Shown: in pieces, positions 22,414-34,830 of the stretch
Position numbering within the stretch: position 1 is the stretch's first letter
How the letters are laid out: the number at the start of each line of letters is the position of its first letter
Assembly: GCA_024138015.1 (NCBI GenBank)
Contig: JAMXBB010000012.1
Coordinates: forward strand, 17,594,634 to 17,658,633
Direction: 5' to 3'
DNA: 64,000 nt
Source: Lumnitzera littorea
Taxonomy: Eukaryota > Streptophyta > Magnoliopsida > Myrtales > Combretaceae
Translations under genes and position numbers: made by a program
Notes under the pieces: generated by a model
The model's database searches: none
Seen by the model: the letters and a program-made list of their open reading frames with translations, nothing else
What the model was told of the DNA's origin: nothing

Positions 22414-25352
22414 TGTAAGCCCTAAAGCTAAACCAAGTGACCGTAGGATTAAACTTAGAGCACAAGGTTTAGGGCGATCGGTTATCGGTTAAAGGATCCG
22501 ATTAAACCCAAATTATAAATCATTAAGAGAAATATTAGTAAAAATAACCCCGTAAACTTGAATTTAAGAAAATAAGTAGTAAAATAGGAGATTATAAAAT
22601 TTTCAAATTTTAAGTATAATAATTGCTAATCACCGAAAAGGCGAAAAGTGTAATCATATAACTAATAAATTACTAAAAATAGATTATATGTATACTAAAA
22701 ATTATAGAATGACCTAAATAATAATTAGGAATGTTTACATGTACCCCACATGTATTTACGTGTAGATAAAAATATGCGAAATTATCTAAATTGGCTAAAA
22801 ACTTAGTAAATAATTAAAGAAAATTATAAATTAATTATGGAAAAATCAGAAAAAAATTAGAAGAGTATAGAATGATCCAAATCTGGTCGTGGTAGGTCAG
22901 GATCTGCAAAATAAAAATTACCCAATTAGAATTAGGCAACATAAAAGCCAAAAATCAAGGAAATAGGGCAATGTCATGTTTAATTAATACATATTAATTA
23001 CCAAAATCGTCTATAAATAGGGGAAAAATTCACAGAACTCATTTGGGCAGTGAGGAAGTAGAGAAAAATAGAGAGACTCAAAAATTCAAGAGAAAATCCA
23101 GAAAACAAAAAAAAAAAAAAGAAAAAAGAAAAGAAAACTGTGCAGTTACGGCTAGTGAGCCAAACCCACACCTCACCATCACCTGGGACCGAGCCACCAC
23201 CACCACCCCACTCCAGACCCACCGTCTAGGTCGGCCGACAACCTTGGACTGGGTTTGGACGACCAAAAAGCATTGAACCGATAAGTCCCTTATTTGTCCT
23301 GATTTTGTAGAATTTCGTAAAATTAGTTATTTTGTCCAGAAAATTATGAAACTTGTTATTCTGAGGTTTTATTATATGTAGATTTAGGGAAAAATAGTGA
23401 TTTAGTTTAATCACGTCTGAAAATATAGAGTTCTTAACAAATTGAACAAAACCGAGCATGATTAGAACTAGAAATAAATAGGCTTAAGAGTATAGTTTGG
23501 AGCTCAAATTTTTCTGTAGGATGTTCATGTGATATAGAACAGTGCTATGAAGCCATTTTTTTAAAATTAATTTTTGAAAATTTTAAGTTAATTTTTAGCC
23601 CTAAAATGATGGAAAAATTGGGTAATTTTGGGTTAATTAAGTAATTAAGATACTAATTTCTGATTTAGATAGTAATTAGAGGTTTAGGGATACTAATCTA
23701 TGGTGTGGAAACCTAATTCTAGCCTTTGGAGTATTAACTATAGTTAATGTAGGAAATTAGGTAGTTAACACAAGAAATTAGTAATATGTAAAATTAAAAA
23801 TTTATAAATCTAAAAAAATTAGGGTTATTTAGATAATATTATAATAAAAATAAGAATAATACTAAATCTAAAATAAAATTTAATTTTAAGTAAAAGTATA
23901 AAAATGTAAGATTTTCTCACATCGGAAATAAATTCGATACCCTAATTAGGGTTAGCATGTACCGAATAGTTTAGAATACTAAATTAAGACCCAATAGGAT
24001 ATTTGAATACTCGAGCTTAATGTGATTAATTTTACATTAGGATTTGAGCATATTTAAGACTTAGGAAGCAAAACCAGAATCTAATTTAGAATTCGAACCT
24101 CGAAATAGAGTACAAAGAATTATTAGTATATAATAGGTATACATGGAAAAAATGAGTTAAATTATAACTTAGAATATGAATCCTTAAAGTATAAGTACTA
24201 AAAAGACCTATTTGTATTATAGGACACCTAAAGACAAATCAGCTTGCGACTAAGGGATCGAGCGATTGAGGAATTCCAAGTAAGTTGGGTTATTACTTAT
24301 TATAATAGAGTACTATTTGTGCGGTACTCGGAGATATAGGATTGTATATGGTTGTGATTGTAAGTAGTTTACGCATGTATTTAAGGTATTTGAATTCGTA
24401 CTGAGATTGTGGTATGATGGAATTTGTGTTATGATTGAATTGGTGTGAATTGTTTGAAAAGCCTAAATGAAATTTAATCTTATTCGACTTTAATGACCAA
24501 AAATACCATACATTGCAACCCGTTAGGGGATCATTAGGATTCTCCAACCAAATACCGACCCCTTTGAAAGGGATAGCGCAGGATTGCATAATGGTCCCTT
24601 TTTCATCCTCAGTCGAACTAAGTGACAGGAGAGGAAGTCGCGGCGAGGGTGAAGTCAATGGTTCGAAGGTAGTCGCGGGAGAAGTGAGATCTCCATTGCA
24701 CAAGCTTGGGTTTGGTTATGAGTTGCTGCATAACATGGAACTCCTCAACCCGGATTAGAGCGGGCGAAATTTCTCTGATTTCATAACGGACCGGACTACG
24801 TTATGCGATGACACTTGATTGTTACATTGTATGAAATTAATGAATTAATAATCTTGTTTGTGCTTGTATGCTTTCATGAGTCTCCAATTCAACTTACTGA
24901 GCTGTAGTTGCTCATACCTTTATAGATCCTTTTGCAGGTTCTGATCTCTAAACTCTTCAAGTAATATACCGCCTTACAATTACCCAGAGGTTAGTCTTTT
25001 TGAAGCCGGGGGTGTGAGGATCAATCTACTTAGTAATAATGTGTAGCTAAAGTGTTCTTGTAGTTAAGGATGAAAGACTAATAGTTATTATGTAATTTAG
25101 TGAACTGTTGTGTTTATGTAAAATTTCTTAGGAAACTCTGTGAACTTACATATAATTATACATGTTTATTAGAAATTTGTAATATTTATCATAATTGTAG
25201 TTTAACTGTTAATCGGACTGTTTACTTCAAAGCGATGAGTCGTCGACGCCTTGTGTAGATCATGTCTATGGTAGGCACTGTGAGGCCAGTTACTATCATA
25301 GAATGGTTTACACAGCGGGACTGTTGTGACTCTATGACTTCAGGATGTAACA
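22414..25352 (+). mobile_element. Family P solo LTR, copy 2
   Basis: It is 2939 bp, starts TGTAAGCCC and ends GGATGTAACA, with a perfect TSD ACAAA (22409-22413 and 25353-25357). It is closely similar to copy 1 throughout and has the same orientation, but the different TSD shows a separate insertion. TATA is at 23012. The splice donor equivalent is mutated. The 136-codon minus-strand frame at 24293-24703 is not conserved in copies 3 and 4. Confidence 0.85.
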
Positions 25353-27474
25353 ACAAACCCTAAGTAATAAGTTGAAAAACCTTAAAGAGAGTAAAACACT
25401 AAAACCTTAATCATATGTGTAAAACCCTAATATATGAGAAACCTCAAAACGATTGTAAAATAGTAATAGATTGAGTAAAACCTTAATTGAAAGGTTATAA
25501 CTCTAATTCAACTAATAAACCCTAAGTATACCCCTAAACTATTCGCTGATTGTAAGTAATTTCTCCAATCGCTAAGAAACCCTAAATCGCCAGCTTTATA
25601 CTCGGTCCAAAAATCTTAATCGGTCTCAAATAATAAAAGACTCTAACAAACAAAGTAATATAAGTGAATAAACTTAAGTAAAGTAATAAAATATGGCAAG
25701 ACTCTAGTTACACCCTAATTAGGCCTAAACTAGCTTAGTCGGTTATTAAAGCTTTAAAAATATGATTAGGAGCCCAATAAATGAAAAGAACTAGATCTGA
25801 ATCTTAATCGAAAATGGACTTATCTTAAGGCTTTTAGTAGGCTTAAGCCCAAAATAATAAGTGGAATTGGGCTTAAGGCCTTAAAATGCAAGATAAGCCC
25901 AAAAGCCCTTAAAAGAACCAAGAGCATAGCTCAATAACTTAGTGACCTGATCTGATCCCTAAATTAAAAGACTCATAAAATAAGTTAGGGCCTTAAACTA
26001 GTGAAAATGGCCATTTAGGCCCATAAGAGAAGCATTAAGGCCCAAATTAAAGGTTATGGAATTTGGTCAAAAACTTAAACTTAAAATATCTAAATAATAG
26101 CCCAAAAGGTCAAGTGTAAGGTCCAACACTCAAAATTAAGCTTAAAGCCCAAAACTAGACCCAAATCCTAAAGTAATCAAACTAGCACCATTGACCAATG
26201 AACTTATTTGGCCTAAACCGAATTCTTACACATCTAAACACCTTAAAAAGACTTCATCAAATGAAAGAACATTCAAAAAATGATGAAAATGGACTATTAG
26301 AATGTGAAATTCTGACTTAAAATGAGAAAGTTATTACTAAAATACGAAATAAGTAGAAATGAGAAAATTATAGCAAAACTAGGGAATAGATTAAGATTAA
26401 GATGAGTCTTATTAACTTTAATTACCTTACTCAGGTGATTTGGGATACCAAGTTCGAGACTATTGAGGACTATTGAGAATACTAAACTTTAAGGCTGAGT
26501 GAGTATATTGTCTCTTATTTTACTTTGTTTTGTGCTTATAGTTAGTGCATTATCTAACTATATATGATAATTGAACTTGATGTATGTTGGTGTATATGGG
26601 AACTTGTGTGTGCCTACTCTGGTTGAACTATACTTGCAAAATATCTTAAGATATTTCAAATACCCTTATTTGTTGTATGAGAACATAGGCATTGGAGTGT
26701 TCAAAACATACTTGCTTGACCACCCTATGAATCCGGAATTAGTAAATATTTGGCATCTAATTAAACTGGATATGCATTATATCTTAGAACATGAGTTAAA
26801 GGGCATCAGCATCATGCAGTAAAGCTAGAGTTATGCTTGGATGGATCCATATTGATATTATGTATTGTGATCGTTTATCATATGACGTATTTGGTGCGAC
26901 ATGTTCTTACTTCGACCTTTGGAAACTACTCAACTCAGGGAGTGCCGCCTTCTACTTAAGGCCAAGCTGTATCTATTGCTGAGGGTAGTTATATTGTTAA
27001 AAGATTTTGCATTGGACATGGATACATAGGTCCTGATGTGCCTAAATACTTTCTAATCCAGGCAACGGTAGGCATTAAAACCATGATGCATACAATTATC
27101 GGCCGAGTGTATATATTATTTACATTACATATGCTTGTACATGTATTCATATGTTTGATAAATAACTTACTTGTTATTGTCCGATGGTAAGGTAGAAAGG
27201 TTACTCACTAAGCTAGATGTAATTTACCCCCCAATAGTTTCTTTTATAGGTCTTATAAAGCTGGGGTTAGGATATGATTTGAATGGAAAGTGCTCCATCG
27301 AGCTAAGAAAGTAGAATATAAGTTTAGGAAAATAAGTGGCATAATCAAATTAAACTTTTAAGGTATTTAGTGGCATTATGATTGTTAAGATATAGATACC
27401 CTTTCTTCTTTCGATTCTCTGTGATTCTAGTAACTGTGGATTGTTGAATCACTTATAGATATATAAATAAATAA

Positions 27475-27509
<35 letters not shown>

Positions 27510-27667
27510 AAGTTAAGCAAATGTATGTAAATTGAATAAACACCCTTAGAAACTTACTAGTTAAAGCATTGTAACCTCTAACTTAAAAAGCGGTTTTTAT
27601 ATCATTGATGTATATGTGATATGAAAATTTCAAGTAAAACTACTAGGCCCCCCTCTAGGGCATTACT
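25353..27667 (+). mobile_element. Family Q copy 2, 3' portion
   Basis: Telo-box words run to about 25620, then comes a GGCCCA/AGCCCA-rich stretch (25790-26220). The zone 26560-27130 is also seen at 36280-36850 and, in part, reversed near 39800-39930. A (TA)n(GA)n microsatellite lies at 27475-27509. The 83-codon frame at 26571-26822 is not kept in the other copies. Confidence 0.7.
27475..27509. repeat. (TA)n(GA)n microsatellite
   Basis: A run of alternating TA is followed by GA repeats. It is not present at the same place in Q copies 1 and 3. Confidence 0.85.
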
Positions 27668-29250
27668 ATTGCTACCACATTTGGTGGCCATTTCAAGGGT
27701 GGTCGGAGTTGGGCTATTGGCTAGAGAGAGAAGGAGGTTACATGGCTTAGTGTGGTGGCTATTATAGCTCATGGAGATGTCAATAGTAGGTTTTTCGAAG
27801 GTGTTGGCCGCAATGGTAGTATTGGTTTAGGTTGATACGATGGTTAGAGTGGTGGTTCGCTAAGGGCCGCTGTAGGTCGAACCCTAGGTAGTTCATTGAA
27901 GCTCTTGGTAGCAAGGCAACCTTGGATACATGTGGTGTTTGAAAGCTTGGGTTGTAGAGAGTTTAGTGAAGGCTTCGAATTAACTCGAGAATGGTTGGGG
28001 AAGATGGTATTGTAAAGAGAGATAGAGACTCGTGAGTTAGAGAGAGAAAGCTTCAATAGAGGATTTTGGGTTATGTTTTTATAGCTAAACCAATCCCAGA
28101 TCATCTTATTTATACTATAAGCATAAGGATTAAGCTTGGAAGGTTTGGGAATCAAATTAAATCGGTGATTCATATTGATGAGCTTTGACCCGAAAAAATG
28201 ATTTTTTTTCTACTTTCAAATCAATTTTTGTCTATGTAATTGACTAAATTTGGACACATGAATAGGTAAATTCAAAACTAAGTCGTGCTTAGTACATGAT
28301 TCTACAAGAAATCAAGTGGAATCGTATGGAAAACTGACACAAAAAGGCCTTGAACACGAGCTAATGAATTGTCCACACAGGAGGATTTTTTGGAAAAAAA
28401 AAATAAAAAGAGCAATCAAGGGAATTAAGAGAAATTGCAAGGGGCAGTACGTGCAAACGTGCCCCTTTTCATGCGTAAATCATATGCACGTGATTCAAAA
28501 TGAAATAAAGTAGGCGCAGCGCCTACTTGATCTTCTGGTCACATGTTAGGGCCTTTCAACCCTATTCGTTTTCTGAAACAGGCTAAGTGCAAGCCTGGTC
28601 CAACATCATTCCTTCTCTTCTTTTTTTTTTTATTTTCTCTTCAAAGCACTTTTAATAAATAAAAATAAAAATAAATAAATAAAGCATTAAACCTAGCTTT
28701 AAGAAAAATAAATCCTAATTTCCCTTCTCCATTTTTCTAAATTCCTCTATTTTTTGTACTTTTCTATAATTTTCTATTTTTTTGTACTTTCCTTAATTTT
28801 CTATTTTTTTTTTGTATTTTTTCTAAATTTTCTATTTTTTTGTCATTTTTCCAAATTTTCTATTTTTTATGATTTTTCTAAATTTTCAATTCTTTTGTCT
28901 TTTTCTAATTTTTTTTTTTTTGTGCTTTTTCTTTTAAATAGGACCCATTATCTTATTCTAAAAATTTTTAAATTAAAGAGGAACAATGTAGATACTCAAT
29001 TTTTACTCCTAATAGTTAAAGTTTTAGTTTTTTAAATATAGGGTCCTAATTCAGAAATAAGAAAAATATAAAATAATAAAATTTGAAAAATAATGAAAAT
29101 AATTTAAAAAATGTGAAAAGAAAAAATTATAAAATTTTTTAGATTTTTAGAAAATAATTTATTTTATGGTTAATAGTTTTAGTTTTAGCTTGATTCAAAT
29201 AATAACTTTAAAGAGTTGTTTGGTTTAATTACTATTTAATTATATTAAAT

Positions 29251-29335
29251 ATTAAGATATAGGCCAATAGCTTAACAGATAAAAATTAGAGTGTTAATGT
29301 TGCATTAGCTTAAGGTCGTGAGCTTGAATCTTACA
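29251..29335 (+). repeat. tRNA-like (SINE-like) segment
   Basis: An A-box-like TAGCTTAACAGA is followed about 50 bp later by a B-box-like GTGAGCTTGAATCTT, spaced as in tRNA-derived promoters. Similar segments lie in other T LTRs on the minus strand (44390-44480 and 45960-46040). It is decayed. Confidence 0.4.
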
Positions 29336-29579
29336 TCTTTTTATTTTTACAAAAAGCGAATTGAGCGCACATGATTCATATCTAATCAATTTTTTTTAAT
29401 ATAATCCAATCATATTTGAATCATTATAAAAGATTTGAATCTAATTTGATTTTTATTAAATTAAAATTGAATTGATATAAATGATTCGAATCTAATTTAA
29501 TTTTTATCAAATCATATTCAAATCAATATAAAATATTCGATTAGATACAATTTGTTCTAAAGTTCATAAATACGAATCA

Positions 29580-30725
29580 CATGGAATAAAGGTGGGGACA
29601 ATTTTACACATACACCCACCTACAAACAAAACACCCAAGCCAAACTCCAATCCAATCAACCATGACACTGTCTCAAACCACCCTCATGCAATGCAGCAAC
29701 ACCAACTATCAACCCAATTGCTCAACCGGACTCGCGACAATAATCCCTAACGGTACACACTTAATCCACACGCGCACGCTTTCAGTCCCACAGCAAACCA
29801 TACAACTTCACTAACAGTTCTTCTCCTAGCCACAAACACACAATACCGATTAGCCAGCTCCTAACATCCAAACAATCCCCCATGCTGACAACACAATCAA
29901 TCACTCCACACATCATGACCCAATCAGTTTGCGTTTACGTGCACACCTCCACTCTCCTCGTCCAAGCAGTACACACGAATACAAACCACACTGATCACTA
30001 TCACATTCACAAGCCACGTAATCTTTAGCCGCTGCACGTTTTTACACATCTCATGGTTGCAACTCACGGCAAGCCGAGCATAGCACAGATGTACGGATCC
30101 AATTTCTGATCAGCGCCAACTCCACCGAAGTTCATAGCACTTGGCGCACAAATTTGCAACATCACAAGTCCCATTCGCCCAACACATGAACACACATACC
30201 CAATTCACCTTGTGACTTCCCTCCCTCAACCAACTCTAGTCACAAACCGACGCCTCTGTCCTCTTCATCCTCGCGCACGTGAAACACACCCATGCGATGG
30301 ATGCGACCAATACACCGACCACAATTGTTGCAGCAAGCAACGCGCTATCCACTACAGTATACACAGCAACATAGAATAGCCACAGTCAGCGTCTATGCAT
30401 GATCGATCAACCCCTACTCACCTTGAGCGAAACTCACACATCACACATCGGATAACAGTAGCTTCCACGTACATTACCAACGACCATGAGTAGCACTTGA
30501 CCATATTTCACAAGTGCGAGGTCGAATCTTCATAACCACGCAACAATCCACGCTTGCAGCAGCTACAAGATCGCACACAGTACATACCAACGCACTGCCA
30601 CTCCATCGCGCCGCAACATCTGATCAATCTAAGGTTTCTGCATGGTCCAATCCAGGCGAAACTCTAGAGGAATCCAACGACAATCAGCAATTCGCACAAC
30701 ACCCAGCCACTACCGAACGAAAGCA
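29580..30725 (+). other. C-rich, G-poor leader region of the plus-strand T LTR
   Basis: The composition is sharply unlike its surroundings: many CA and CCA words, few G, long A/C stretches. It begins just after the TATA-like box and ends at an ATT repeat (30748-30765). In the minus-strand T LTRs the same position is G/T-rich on the plus strand, so the skew follows the transcribed strand. It has no persistent coding frame. Confidence 0.6.
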
Positions 30726-30747
30726 ATTGGGTTCGCTTACTTTAATT

Positions 30748-30929
30748 ATTATTATTATTATTATAGTAGTTCCCTGGTTAGTTAACATAGTATATATATA
30801 ATATATGAATATATTAATTTTGGGAGTTTTTAATAGTATATTATATGATCTTATTAATTTAGTTAGATAGATAGTTGTTAATAATAAAATTTAGGAATGG
30901 ATATGTATATATATATATATATATATATT
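30748..30929. repeat. ATT and AT microsatellites
   Basis: An (ATT)n run near 30748-30765 and an (AT)n run at about 30906-30929 frame an AT-rich stretch. Confidence 0.8.
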
Positions 30930-31658
30930 AGTCCAGGAATTTTAGGCTTAGTTTTTTCAGAATTTCACACTTAGAAAATCACTTTTTTAGAAGTAAAAAC
31001 TAATAAAAAATCAATAAAAATTTCTTAGAGAGTTTTTAAATAAAATTACTTAAGGATTAGGACCCTTAAGATTTTTTTAATGAATCAAATCAATTAAAAC
31101 TTAGATCCGATCATTTTTTTTTTTCAAAATTAAAATCAATTAATACAGTAAGATTTTCAAGAAAGAACTACGATCGTCTGATCCTAATTAGCGAATACGT
31201 AGGCACCTTCAGGGACGACGTTAAAATCTGCACAAACTTAAGGTTTTTTTTATATTTTCTTTTGGTTTTTTATTTTTTCTTAAAAATATTTTAAAAGGAC
31301 AATTTAGAATAATAAACCTAATTTCAAAAAATAGATAATAGTACCAATCAGGGTTTAATACGTTAACTCCTGAATTCAGAACCCTCTGATTTTTCATTCA
31401 AATTGAAATCAAAGATTGGTAGCTAAATCATAGTCAATCTACCCAATTGATTATGGTTTCTTTTTTTTTTTTCCCAACTCTAGTCAAGTAGTAACTCCAA
31501 AAGTTTTTTTAAAAGAACCGAAATTTCCAAATTTCTTTAGTCGATAATTAATATTAAATGGGTTAAGGTTTAGTATTAACTTGAAAGTGGAAAATAAAAA
31601 AAATGAAAGAAACTAAAAATTCAGGCTCAACAGGCAAAAATGGGGTGTCTACAAATGG

Positions 31659-31946
31659 ACTTATTATTTAGGCCATATATAATTACCTTAGATAAATTCA
31701 ATAGTTTAGGCTTCATTAGCTTTCTTTGAAGTTTTGTTGATTCGGCCTATCCTCTTCTTGCCTTAGTGGTGAAGGATCCTATCATCTTCTTTTGGACTAA
31801 TTGTTCCTTAAATTTATGCCTCAAACTCCTATAGGTAACCCCTTTGAGTAATAATGGAGATAAGCTCCTAATTTTAATTTTCTTAGTGGATCAAGAATGG
31901 ATTTGTTTCTATTATTTTTAGCAGACCCTTTTTCAATGGGCTTTTC

Positions 31947-31977
<31 letters not shown>

Positions 31978-33775
31978 TTTTTGCCCCCTGGCATCAAATC
32001 TCATAGGTTCATTAGCATGTGGTTTCATGGGCTACAGTATTCTGACCCTAAAATGTGGTCTACTTCAAACTTTATGATTCAGAGCAAATGACAACGAGCT
32101 TTAGGTTGGGTCAATCATTGAAAAGTAATCTTTAAAGCCCGTGAGGATCTCCTATACATCAGCAAGATCATTTTTTCCTTATTTTTTGAACCTTTTTTTT
32201 CTTGTAATTTTTCTAAAACCTTAGAGGAGAAGGAAGACTAGATCGAATTGGCTAAGATCATTGAAAAAAAGGAAAGCAATGTGCTTAAAACTTTAAAAGA
32301 TGATTGAAGAAAGAAAAACATCATGTAAACTAGCTTAAAACCATGAAAGATAACTAAAGAAAAGACGATTTAAGATGGCACCCCCATAGGCTGGCTTAGA
32401 ACCTAAAAGATTATTGAAGAGGGGAAAAGTCCCCAAAGGAAATATAAGAAGGGAAAGTGCCATGTGGGTTGGTTTAAAACCTAAAGGAGACAGAGTAGTA
32501 CTCTATGAGCTAGCTAAGATCGCAAAAACAAAGCGCCATGTGGCTTGGCTTAAAGCTTAAAAATGTTCATGAAAGAAAGATACAGCTTTGAAAATTGGCT
32601 AAAACCTTAGCAAAAATGGTGACTATTTATAAAGAGATCGTAATCGTAGAAAAAAAAAAGTGACAAACCTAATGACTGACATGACAATTAAATCATAGAA
32701 TAGGACTGAACTTAATGTAATGAATGAGTGAATACTTGACCTTATTGAATGATGGTGAACAACAAGGGTAGCTAAAAAGTGACAACTGTTAACAACTTGA
32801 AGAAGAATTTAAAAAAAGAGTTAAAGTTTTTTTTTTTCACCCCACCCCTACCTCTTCCCTTTTAAACAATCTAAGAAAAGGATAAATGGCATATATGTAT
32901 TATATTTTTTTTTTATTTAGCCTTTTTTTTTATTGCAATATTTATAAGACACTTCATATTGTGGAAAAATTATTTACAAGGAGACTTAGTGAAAAAGAAA
33001 CTATACCTATGAAGTTGTTGGAAAAGGTGGGCAGTATTTATGTGACTAACAATTTATAAGACAACTAAAAGTTGTAAGATAGGATTATTAAGGCTCCTTT
33101 CTTTTTTCTTTCTTGCTTTTTTAAAGGCAATTAAACAATTGTCTAACTAATAGAAAAGGTGATAAAAAGTTACTTCTAAATTTATAATGTGGTGGACTAA
33201 ATAGAATGAAAAATAAATTTTATTTAAGGATTACAAATATTTATAAGATAGGTCACAAATAATTGTAAATTTACAATCGCATATTTACAACTCTTTAACC
33301 ATAAAAGGAAAGTATTATTTACAACCTAAGGACAAAACAAAGACTCTCATTTTTTAAATTTTTTTTCCTTCTTTTTTTTTAATTTTAATTTTCAAATAGC
33401 CATTGATAAGTCCAAAAATTAATAGAATTAATTTTTTATCTTGAGGGAAGAGATGAAAACTAAAGATGCTAATGAGATGATAACTGAGGATGTTAACGAG
33501 ATGACTACAATGGTGTTAGTGATGTTGAACATATGGGATGACCTAATTTTATAAATTTCTAACTACTAACAAATTGAAGAGAGATAATTATTTACAACTT
33601 AAGAAAATGATAAGGGCATTTTTTGTTTTTTCTCATTGAAATTTTTTTAGCTTTTTTTTTTTCATTTTTCAATTTCTTTTTTGGTATCTAAGATCAGCAA
33701 GTAGAATTATAAGATATTTTTATTTTACATGTAAAGTATTTATAAGGTGATCTAATGGAAGAGAGGTCTAATTAC
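31659..33775 (-). mobile_element. Element C internal sequence, middle part
   Basis: The sequence broken at 6844 resumes here. It carries a T-rich tract (31945-31980), a weak array of 'ggctggcttaaaacctaaaaga' units (32100-32620), and a TTTACAAG/TTTATAAG-rich stretch (32930-33770). No conserved reading frame is seen. It ends at a family Q insertion. Confidence 0.6.
32100..32620 (-). repeat. Degenerate array (TTGGCTTAAAACCTAAAAG units)
   Basis: About seven units of 50-70 bp have variants of 'gccatgtgggttggcttaaaacctaaa' and 'gattgaagaaagg'. It is related to the GCTGGCT arrays of A and B. Confidence 0.6.
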
Positions 33776-34330
33776 TATAAACCCTATGGAATTTCAATAA
33801 CCAAAAAGTGGAATCGGATGAAAGAGTCCTTAGATAATCCTTAAAACCACCTAAACATAATAATAAAACTTAGGTAAAAGAATCAAATCCAAAGTGTTCA
33901 ACCAAAACCCTAAATAAAGTAAGCCTTAAAAACCTAACTAAACAAGCAAGAACCCTTATACTCGAAAAACCCTATGGTGAAACCCTAAAATGATCATCTT
34001 ACCCTAAATAAGTGATCAAAAACCTTATTGTCACAAATAAATACTAATAGTAAGGTTGAACTGATCAATACGAGTGATTGATAACACTAAATGATGAAAC
34101 CCTATCTTTCAAACTCATATGCGAATCAAATTACTATAAACGAGCACCAAACCCTAAGGAAACCCTAAGTATACGTGCAGGGCATCTAGATTAGCTAAAG
34201 TATAGTGTCAAAGTCCAACAAAACCCTAAATGCATCCCAATTGCACTTAATTAGCCTAATCACACCTAATCACCATCAATTACCCTAATCAAACCCTAAT
34301 CTATAACCAACCCCATTACATCTTAATTAG
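33776..34330 (+). promoter_or_regulatory. Telo-box cluster in the family Q upstream region
   Basis: About eleven AAACCCTA/ACCCTAA words occur in 550 bp. Telo-boxes are known plant promoter elements in ribosomal-protein and EF1-alpha genes. Their position upstream of the TATA-like TATAAAG suggests a promoter role in the original element. Confidence 0.45.
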
Positions 34331-34830
34331 CTACAAGTTAAACATGATTAATGATCAAAAGACAAACTTTTAATCCCCCTTTTAAAGTATCTTATACCTT
34401 AAGGAGACAAGATCTTACCCAATTTAGTATAAAGCATACAAGGTACACGGTCCCCATTTTGTACCTTGTCTTTGTTTTCCTAAAGCATTCACCACTTGTC
34501 CCCTATCTCCCCTCACTCTCACGACTGGCTATCCCCATACCCCTCCCTCATTTTTTTTTTCTCAAACCCTAAACACAGTCACAAACACTCTTAAACCCTC
34601 TTAAAAATCTAAACACACAAACTTTTCTTCTTCTTCATTTCCTTTAGCCACCACCTACACATACCACCACCAACCACCATAACTTTACCACTACCACTCC
34701 AAATCACTCTACACCAAGTCTTACGCCTTACACACACTACAATCTAAGCCTTCCACACACACATACCCCCTTACACACACCAAGGCTCATGGCACATAAC
34801 CAAAAGGGAGGCCTTCCACACTTTGCTTCA

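Larger units (their letters stand above)
18463..27667 (+). mobile_element. Family Q LTR copy 2, hosting two family P LTRs
   Basis: It starts TGTAAACCCC at 18463 and ends CTCTAGGGCATTACT at 27667. The flanks are agtgc and attgc (one mismatch). Family T LTR sequence reads continuously across the joined flanks. Removing the two P insertions leaves about 3.3 kb that matches copy 4 in reverse (42300-43457) and copy 3. Compared with copy 3, about 1 kb holding the leader and donor is missing near 25650. Confidence 0.75.
28987..31632 (+). mobile_element. Plus-strand Tat-like solo LTR inserted in element A
   Basis: It starts TGTAGATACTC and ends AGGCTCAACA. Inside are family T landmarks in plus orientation: a TATA-like CATAAATAC near 29568, a 1.1 kb C-rich leader, the motif TACGTAGGCACC near 31200, and a PBS-like core 134 bp from the end. 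Flanks aacaa and ggcaa match at only three of five positions, so the boundary is less certain. It is a different subfamily from A, B and C. The frame at 30514-30801 lies in the leader and ends in an ATT microsatellite. Confidence 0.6.
6845..31653 (-). mobile_element. Element A: nested Tat/Ogre-like LTR retrotransposon, non-autonomous
   Basis: This is a full element on the minus strand: 3' LTR at the left, 5' LTR at the right, PBS inside the right LTR and polypurine tract inside the left LTR. The flanking 5-mers are gatgg and aatgg, a TSD with one mismatch. Without nested insertions the LTRs are about 2.1-2.5 kb and the internal region about 4.7 kb. No gag-pol of normal length is present, only a coiled-coil remnant and tandem arrays. 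Element B has the same plan, so the lack of pol is probably an old family feature. Confidence 0.75.
17671..31653 (-). mobile_element. Element A 5' LTR, split by nested insertions
   Basis: LTR pieces at 17671-18462, 27668-28986 and 31633-31653 together correspond to the left LTR. The first piece has lost about 0.4 kb near 17730 relative to the left copy. The last 21 bp (GGCAAAAATGGGGTGTCTACA without its first base in places) supply the terminal TGTCTACA. The interrupting sequences are a Q LTR with two P LTRs inside, and a plus-strand T LTR. Confidence 0.7.

Noticed and set aside
21223..24758. Genes on either strand at 21223-21574 and 24293-24758, conserved between two loci
   Set aside because: They lie in two young copies of the same LTR. 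The aligned sites in copies 3 and 4 have stops, and no domain is visible.
19227..25352. One small complete retrotransposon with two P LTRs and a 245-bp interior
   Set aside because: The two LTRs have different perfect TSDs, and the sequence between them is family Q sequence that continues on both sides.
28987..31653. DNA transposon with TGTAGA...TCTACA inverted ends
   Set aside because: The right TGTCTACA belongs to the host T LTR. The inserted part ends at GGCTCAACA and has LTR landmarks inside.
33776..34330. Interstitial telomere array
   Set aside because: The CCCTAAA-like words are scattered and not in tandem heptamers, so they fit telo-box motifs better.
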